DNA of 47,447 nt from Hyphomonas sp. UBA5111 (GTDB lineage: Bacteria > Pseudomonadota > Alphaproteobacteria > Caulobacterales > Hyphomonadaceae). Positions 42,935 to 47,447 of the stretch are shown in pieces. A program made the position numbers and the translations under genes. Positions within the stretch are counted from its first letter, which is position 1, and each line of letters begins with the position of its first letter. Where the stretch lies: contig DHZF01000091.1 of NCBI GenBank assembly GCA_002414505.1, positions 12,630 through 60,076 of the forward strand, read 5' to 3'. The notes beneath the pieces were generated by a model. The model searched no databases, was not told where the DNA came from, and saw nothing but the letters and a program-made list of their open reading frames with translations.

Positions 42935-44929
42935 ATGCACCACACTTTAAACCGTAAAACTGCCCTGCTCGGCGCGACCGCGATCGTTTCTGCCGTCCTG
43001 CTTCAGGCGCCCGCGTCTGCACAGGAAACCGCTGAATCCGAGACTGGCGAGTTTCTCGGCACACTGACGCTCGGCGAAAGTAAACGGGACGTCCAGACTG
43101 ACACTGCAACGCCGGTGACGGTGGTGGACCAGGAAGAAATTGAGGATCGCCAAGCCGGCACAATCGCCGAACTGATTGATTCGGTTCCGGGCGTCTCTCT
43201 CGTGAACGGCTCTACTCCCATCGGGTCAGGCATCAACATTCGGGGCTTTGGTGCCAACGGTACATACGGAACCGACCAGAAGGTTGCGATTCAGGTGGAC
43301 GGAGCGAGCGTAGGTTCGGAAGAACTCTACCGGATCGGGTCACAGCTTTTTACTGATCCCTACCTGTACAAGAGCGTCGAAGTGATCCGCGGGACCGTGG
43401 GAAGTTTTGAATACGGCTCTGGTATCATCGGCGGTGTCGTCCGCCTTGAAACGATTGATGCCTCAGACCTGACGGATGGCGAAACCGGGCTCGCATTTCG
43501 CCAGACCTTGGGTGGCGCAACAAATATGGACGGGTTCAATTCCTCCAGTACGCTCGCAATCCAGCCTACCGAAAACCTCGAACTGCTCGCAAACTATTCC
43601 TGGCGCGAACAACACAATCAGGAAGACGGGGGTGACAATGTCATTGAGAACAGCGAATTCGAACTGCCCTCCTATCTGCTCAAAGCCCGGTATACAGTCG
43701 GCGATCACAGCCTCCGTGCCAGCTACACCAATTCCGAAACCAGCGAACGCGACAAACCCTATGATTCCTTCGGTACGACCGGTGGCTCCTTCGGCAATGT
43801 AGATCGGGACACGAAGTCCGAGACCGTTTCACTCGCCTATAATTTCAATCCGGTTTCGAATGACTTCGTCAATCTGGATGCAATCTATTCCTACGCCAGC
43901 CAGGAGATTGACCAGGAATGTGTCGTCGGCAGCGGTCCTTTCGGGTGCTTCGCCACGGTCGATGCAGATCATCGCTACGAGACGACCAAGTTCACTGTGA
44001 AGAACACCGCCTATATTGAGACAGGCGCACTTGTTCAAAATTTGCGCACAGGCATCGACTTCATCCAGAAGGAACGTCTGGATGCAAGCTCCGCCCCCGG
44101 CGGCGAAGACAACCGCATCGCCCTGTTCGCGGTCGACCAGATCGACTTCCTTGATGGCTGGACGTTTGCGCCGGCTATTCGTTTCGAGACGTCCGAAATT
44201 GAAGGCACCCTCGATGATGGCAGCACTGCCAGCTATGACAATGACGCTCTCATGGGGGGGGCATCGCTCCGCTACCAGTTCGAAAGCGGCATCGCCCTGT
44301 TCGGCAGCTATGCTTACACGGAGAGCCTGCCCATTCTCGATGACCTCGAGAACGAGATTTACATGACCCAACCCGAAATCGGAAAAACCTACGAGTTCGG
44401 CGCATCCTACGACCGTATCGGCGTCTTCGGCCAGGACGATACCCTCTCCATGAAGGCGAACTATTATCATACGGACCAGGAAGACAACACGTCCTACTCC
44501 GGGGTCGACTCCATTGAACTTCAGGGTCTCGAGCTGGAGGGTTCCTATGCACGCCGCGACGGATATTATGTTGACGTCAACGCCAACATTGTTGACGCGG
44601 AACAAACCCGCACGGACAATTCGGTAACGGACTGGACCAATGCTCCCGCCAATACGGTCCGCCTGACGCTGGGCAAGCGACTCTCCCGCCTGGCTGACCT
44701 GTCCAGCGAGTTTGTCGCAGCGGATGAAGCGGATCGCAACGGCACGGCCACCCCAGGCTTCGTCACGGCAAACCTGCGCGCCACGATCACGCCGCAGGAA
44801 GGGGTCCTGAAAGGCACATCCTTCCGGTTTGGCTTGGAGAACCTGTTCGACCACACCTACACCCCGCTCCTGTCCACACGCCCTGCCGCCGGACGGAACA
44901 TCAAATTCACTGTGGCGAAAGCCTTCTGA
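42935..44929 (+). CDS. TonB-dependent outer-membrane receptor, heme-type
   Basis: 664 residues. Signal peptide (TALLGATAIVSAVLLQAPASAQ) then a plug with TPVTVVDQEEIEDRQAGTIAELIDSVPGV, INIRGFG and VEVIRGTVGSFEYGSGIIGGVV (read in parts). The C-terminus FGLENLFDHTYTPLLSTRPAAGRNIKFTVAKAF (read in parts), with PAAGRNIK, is typical of heme/hemoglobin/transferrin-type receptors. ATG at 42935 follows GGAGGGG. Followed by a dedicated exbB-exbD-exbD-tonB set, it likely takes up heme or another iron source. Ligand-binding FRAP/NPNL motifs were not clearly seen, so the ligand is tentative. Confidence 0.88.
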   Translation: MHHTLNRKTALLGATAIVSAVLLQAPASAQETAESETGEFLGTLTLGESKRDVQTDTATPVTVVDQEEIEDRQAGTIAELIDSVPGVSLVNGSTPIGSGINIRGFGANGTYGTDQKVAIQVDGASVGSEELYRIGSQLFTDPYLYKSVEVIRGTVGSFEYGSGIIGGVVRLETIDASDLTDGETGLAFRQTLGGATNMDGFNSSSTLAIQPTENLELLANYSWREQHNQEDGGDNVIENSEFELPSYLLKARYTVGDHSLRASYTNSETSERDKPYDSFGTTGGSFGNVDRDTKSETVSLAYNFNPVSNDFVNLDAIYSYASQEIDQECVVGSGPFGCFATVDADHRYETTKFTVKNTAYIETGALVQNLRTGIDFIQKERLDASSAPGGEDNRIALFAVDQIDFLDGWTFAPAIRFETSEIEGTLDDGSTASYDNDALMGGASLRYQFESGIALFGSYAYTESLPILDDLENEIYMTQPEIGKTYEFGASYDRIGVFGQDDTLSMKANYYHTDQEDNTSYSGVDSIELQGLELEGSYARRDGYYVDVNANIVDAEQTRTDNSVTDWTNAPANTVRLTLGKRLSRLADLSSEFVAADEADRNGTATPGFVTANLRATITPQEGVLKGTSFRFGLENLFDHTYTPLLSTRPAAGRNIKFTVAKAF

Positions 44930-44975
44930 GCCGTCTCCTCCCTCCGCCCAGAGGGGACATGCTCAACGCGAACAT

Positions 44976-45000
44976 CCTGCGGCGTCTCAGCTCCCGCAGG
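44976..45000 (+). other. Hairpin between receptor and exbB
   Basis: CCTGCGG and CCGCAGG, perfect 7-bp arms with an 11-base loop, in the 140-bp gap after the receptor. No T-run follows. Could limit read-through or stabilise the upstream message. Confidence 0.3.
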
Positions 45001-45069
45001 GTGTTCGCACCCCTTCGCCAAAGCACTCCCTGAGCGGACGGCACAAACGATACCTGACTGGAAAAGCCA

Positions 45070-45720
45070 ATGATCTCAATGTTCCAATCCCTGTACGACG
45101 TCGGCGGCCCCATCCTCATCATCCTGCTGCTTACATCGATCTTCACGCTGGGACTCACAGGCTTCAAATACTGGCAGTTTCGATCAGACAGGATCGGGCA
45201 GTTGAAGCCGTTGAAATCTGCGGTTCGCGCGCTGGATGGCGGACGGGAAGGTGATGCACGGGCCAAGTTAGCGGCCTCAAAGCATTGGCTCTCTGGCATT
45301 ATCCTTTCAGCGTTGCCGCTGCGAGGACGAGACGGCCTCATCGCGCGGCTGGAGGCCGAAGCAGACCAGGCGTTGCAACCCTATGAAAGCGGCTTTCGCA
45401 TCCTCGACACGATCGCCCAGCTGGCCCCGCTGCTCGGGCTTCTCGGGACAGTGCTCGGCATGATTGACGCCTTTCAGGCCCTGCAATCGGCGGGGTCTCA
45501 GGTAGATCCGTCAGCGCTTGCGGGCGGCATCTGGGTCGCATTGCTGACGACTGCGGCAGGGCTGTCCGTCGCCATGCCTACCTCCATCGCCCTGTCCTGG
45601 TTTGAAGCTCAGACCGACCGCGAACGCGCCTTTGCAGAACATGCCTTTACGATTCTCGTAACACCAGAGACGCGTGAAGCGGCTACCGCAGAGATCGGCG
45701 CGGTAGGGTATGGCACTTAG
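45070..45720 (+). CDS. exbB: ExbB-type proton channel subunit
   Basis: 216 residues. MotA/TolQ/ExbB family with three helices: GGPILIILLLTSIFTLGLTGF near 12-32, and the paired APLLGLLGTVLGMIDAFQAL and GIWVALLTTAAGLSVAMPTSIAL (read in parts) near 115-180. The pore Thr (TTAAG) is present. Uses the proton gradient to drive TonB. Its end overlaps the first exbD by 11 bp. Confidence 0.92.
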   Translation: MISMFQSLYDVGGPILIILLLTSIFTLGLTGFKYWQFRSDRIGQLKPLKSAVRALDGGREGDARAKLAASKHWLSGIILSALPLRGRDGLIARLEAEADQALQPYESGFRILDTIAQLAPLLGLLGTVLGMIDAFQALQSAGSQVDPSALAGGIWVALLTTAAGLSVAMPTSIALSWFEAQTDRERAFAEHAFTILVTPETREAATAEIGAVGYGT

Positions 45721-46099
45721 ACGCGTCCGCCGTCGCCGCCGCGCATCAATCACGTCGCTCATCGACGTGATCTTCCTCCTGTTGCTCTTCTTTATGCTGG
45801 CATCGACTTTCTCAACCTTCTCCGAGATCGACATCTCTTCTACAGCATCGGGCAGCGGAGTAACGGCAGACACCCGTGTCCTTACACTAACAGTGCGAGC
45901 TAACGGCCTTCTTCTTGAGGACGAGCCCGTGCGATTGGATCACCTCATCCACCGGCTCGAAAGGCTGGGCTCAGGCGAAGACACACCTATTGTTTCAGTA
46001 ACCGTCACCGATGATGTCACGACACAGAGTCTGATTGATGTGCTCTCCGAGCTCAAACGCCTGCCACGGCTTGAGGTAATGGTGATGGAGCCGACATGA
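45710..46099 (+). CDS. exbD: ExbD-type subunit, first copy (Asp intact)
   Basis: 129 residues. A short Arg-rich cytoplasmic start (RRVRRRRRAS), one helix SLIDVIFLLLLFFMLAST with the essential Asp (the equivalent of E. coli ExbD Asp25), and a periplasmic domain. Works with ExbB in proton-driven TonB energisation. It overlaps the second copy by 4 bp. Confidence 0.92.
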   Translation: MALRRVRRRRRASITSLIDVIFLLLLFFMLASTFSTFSEIDISSTASGSGVTADTRVLTLTVRANGLLLEDEPVRLDHLIHRLERLGSGEDTPIVSVTVTDDVTTQSLIDVLSELKRLPRLEVMVMEPT

Positions 46100-46476
46100 A
46101 GCGCCGCAGACAGAAAGCTCCTCGTGATCCCGTCATTTCGTTGATCAATATCGTCTTCCTGATCCTGATTTTCTTCATGGTTGCCGGATCCCTTTCCTCT
46201 CCTCCTGATCCATCCATCAGGTTTGTGCAAACCGAAGACCTCGACTGCTGCGTCGCGCCGGATGCGGTGGCCATCGACGCCGCGGGCGAGTTGCGCAGGA
46301 GCGGGATCCCTATTGACCTGAAGAGCCTTCTCAACAGCCGTAACTCCGACACCACTCCGCTGCGCCTCCTCCCTGACCGCGACCTGCCAGCAGCGCAGCT
46401 TCTCGAACTGGTGAAAGAACTACGCGCGAATGGGCAGACTGACATCATTATCGTGACAGAGGACACCACATTATGA
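46096..46476 (+). CDS. ExbD-like subunit, second copy (Asp replaced by Asn)
   Basis: 126 residues. Same layout as the first copy: basic start MKRRRQKAPRD, one helix and a periplasmic domain. In the helix the motif is SLINIVFLILIFFMVAGS, with Asn (codon AAT at 46147-46149) where the first copy and E. coli ExbD have the proton-carrying Asp. The periplasmic part has two adjacent Cys (DLDCCVAPD). As ExbD acts as a dimer inside ExbB pentamers, this copy may form a mixed dimer with the first. That assembly is inference. It overlaps tonB by 4 bp. Confidence 0.88.
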   Translation: MKRRRQKAPRDPVISLINIVFLILIFFMVAGSLSSPPDPSIRFVQTEDLDCCVAPDAVAIDAAGELRRSGIPIDLKSLLNSRNSDTTPLRLLPDRDLPAAQLLELVKELRANGQTDIIIVTEDTTL

Positions 46477-47318
46477 CGCGCGTAAACGTCCTGAAATTCT
46501 CAGTTGCCCTGTCGGCAGCCGCAGCAACCCATTTGAGCGTGCTTGCCTATACGGTCTCTCACGCTCCGCCGCCCTTGATCGCAGGCGATGGCTTCAGCGT
46601 GCAATTTGGTTCGCTTGCTTCGGCGACGAATGCCGGGTCACTCGAAAGCATAGAGTCGGAGGAAACCGACCCGGCACCTCACGAACAGGAACAGCCACGC
46701 GCAGACCACGCTCCGCCAGAACCTCAGCCGCCGGCGGAAACCGTCGAAACAGAACCAGTGCAGCCTATCGACCCCGTATCGGCACCCGTCGTCGCGGAAA
46801 TAAGCCCTCCTCCGTCTAAACCTGACGCCCCACCCGAACAGACCCCACAGGCCGAGCCCGTTGCCAAGGAGTCCCTTCCCATATCGGAGAGTGCGCCGCA
46901 GGCCCACCGGGAAATCTCCTCAGAATCGATGGAACAGGCCCCGGATGACGGCAGCCCCCATTCCGAAATCGAACCTCACTCTGCATCAGAAAGCCCGACC
47001 GCGGAGCCATCGAGCCTCGCAAACTCATCCAGTGCGCAGCCAGCTGCCGCAGGAAACTCCGAGTATTCGAACTATTCCGGCAAGGTCATGAAACACTTGT
47101 CCCGGTTGCGCCGGCCGCGCGCGTCTGGCCCTGGCTCAGCCTATATCCGGTTTGTGATCGCTTCGCGCGGTACGATCGAACATATTGAAGTGTCCCAAAG
47201 TTCCGGTTCGTCCCGCTTCGACCGTGAAGCCTTGATCTTTGTAAAGAAGGCGTCGCCCTTCCCGCCGCCACCGACCGGTATAAGCCGCAGCTTCACCGTC
47301 GAGATCGAGGGCATCTAG
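46473..47318 (+). CDS. tonB: Energy-transducing protein TonB
   Basis: 281 residues. N-terminal membrane segment (FSVALSAAAATHLSVLAYTVS), a long Pro/Glu/Ser-rich periplasmic spacer of about 150 residues, and a C-terminal TonB domain: YSGKVMKHLSRLRRPRAS, YIRFVIASRGTIEHIEVSQSSGSSRFDREALIF and FPPPPTG (read in parts). Carries energy to the receptor upstream and perhaps also to BtuB. Closes the exbB-exbD-exbD-tonB operon. Confidence 0.92.
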   Translation: MTRVNVLKFSVALSAAAATHLSVLAYTVSHAPPPLIAGDGFSVQFGSLASATNAGSLESIESEETDPAPHEQEQPRADHAPPEPQPPAETVETEPVQPIDPVSAPVVAEISPPPSKPDAPPEQTPQAEPVAKESLPISESAPQAHREISSESMEQAPDDGSPHSEIEPHSASESPTAEPSSLANSSSAQPAAAGNSEYSNYSGKVMKHLSRLRRPRASGPGSAYIRFVIASRGTIEHIEVSQSSGSSRFDREALIFVKKASPFPPPPTGISRSFTVEIEGI

Positions 47319-47343
47319 AAAATTCAGGCTTGGCGCTTGAGGC

Positions 47344-47447
47344 TTAGTCTTTCACGCCAAAGCGGATGATTACTGGCCCAATCTCGCTCCCAGGCTCGAC
47401 CTGATGAGTGAACGGGTCTTGTGAGATCGTGAACCCAATGCTTTCGT
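47344..47447 (-). CDS. C-terminal fragment of an unidentified protein (partial)
   Basis: An open minus-strand frame enters from the right edge and stops at 47344, ending FTHQVEPGSEIGPVIIRFGVKD. The composition looks protein-like, but only 33 residues are visible and no family is recognised. A second minus-strand frame is also open here but is Arg/Trp-rich and less likely. Confidence 0.4.
   Translation of the reverse strand, partial: ESIGFTISQDPFTHQVEPGSEIGPVIIRFGVKD

Noticed and set aside
1..47447. CRISPR arrays, tRNA or rRNA genes, insertion sequences
   Set aside because: No regularly spaced repeats, cloverleaf-like sequences or transposase motifs were seen on either strand.

Overview
The window is about 47 kb of GC-rich, densely packed bacterial chromosome. 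Its gene content points to an aerobic or microaerobic alphaproteobacterium, most likely of the Hyphomonadaceae/Caulobacter type. That placement is inference from a FixL/FixJ pair next to a complete cbb3 oxidase cluster, a tsaE-amgK pair, adrenodoxin-type ferredoxin genes, and TonB-dependent receptors used for vitamin and iron uptake. No rRNA, tRNA, insertion sequence, prophage or CRISPR array was seen.

Layout. (1) 1-8.3 kb holds mixed housekeeping genes: a truncated cell-wall sugar kinase (amgK-like) and tsaE on the minus strand, a ferredoxin reductase and [2Fe-2S] ferredoxin with a strong terminator, an acyl-CoA thioesterase, a membrane-anchored TIR protein, ychF, an acyltransferase-3 protein and an ATP-grasp-like protein. 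(2) 8.5-20.2 kb is a cobalamin block: cobT-cobS-cobC-cobO, then a cobalamin riboswitch ahead of btuB-btuF-btuC-btuD-cobQ-cbiB-cobD, with cobU converging on cobD. It covers uptake, adenosylation and nucleotide-loop assembly but has no corrin-ring genes, so it looks like salvage or late synthesis. (3) 20.3-28.2 kb on the minus strand is a full ccoNOQP-ccoGHIS set for the cbb3 high-affinity oxidase. Diverging from it are a small Cys-containing membrane protein, a heme-PAS FixL, FixJ and a stand-alone receiver protein.

(4) 31.0-38.0 kb is a sulfide/persulfide module in two divergent arms. The minus arm is rhodanese, RND adaptor, RND pump and a BigR/SqrR-like ArsR repressor. The plus arm is sulfide:quinone oxidoreductase, thioredoxin 2 and a DUF2892 membrane protein. 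A perfect inverted repeat lies between the arms. (5) 38.0-42.6 kb carries lldD-type lactate dehydrogenase, a TetR regulator, and a two-gene unit coding for a Tat-exported FAD sugar-lactone oxidase and a Tat-exported PLP fold-III enzyme. (6) 42.9-47.3 kb is a dedicated TonB system: a heme-type receptor behind a Fur-like site, exbB, two exbD genes and tonB. The second ExbD has Asn where the proton-carrying Asp normally sits.

How the parts connect: oxygen sensing (FixL/FixJ) sits beside the microaerobic terminal oxidase. SQR and LldD both feed electrons to the quinone pool. The two TonB-dependent uptake systems supply cobalamin and probably heme iron. The less familiar assemblies are the RND pump inside a persulfide-sensor operon, the Tat-exported FAD/PLP enzyme pair, the asymmetric ExbD pair, and the unknown Cys protein co-transcribed with FixL.
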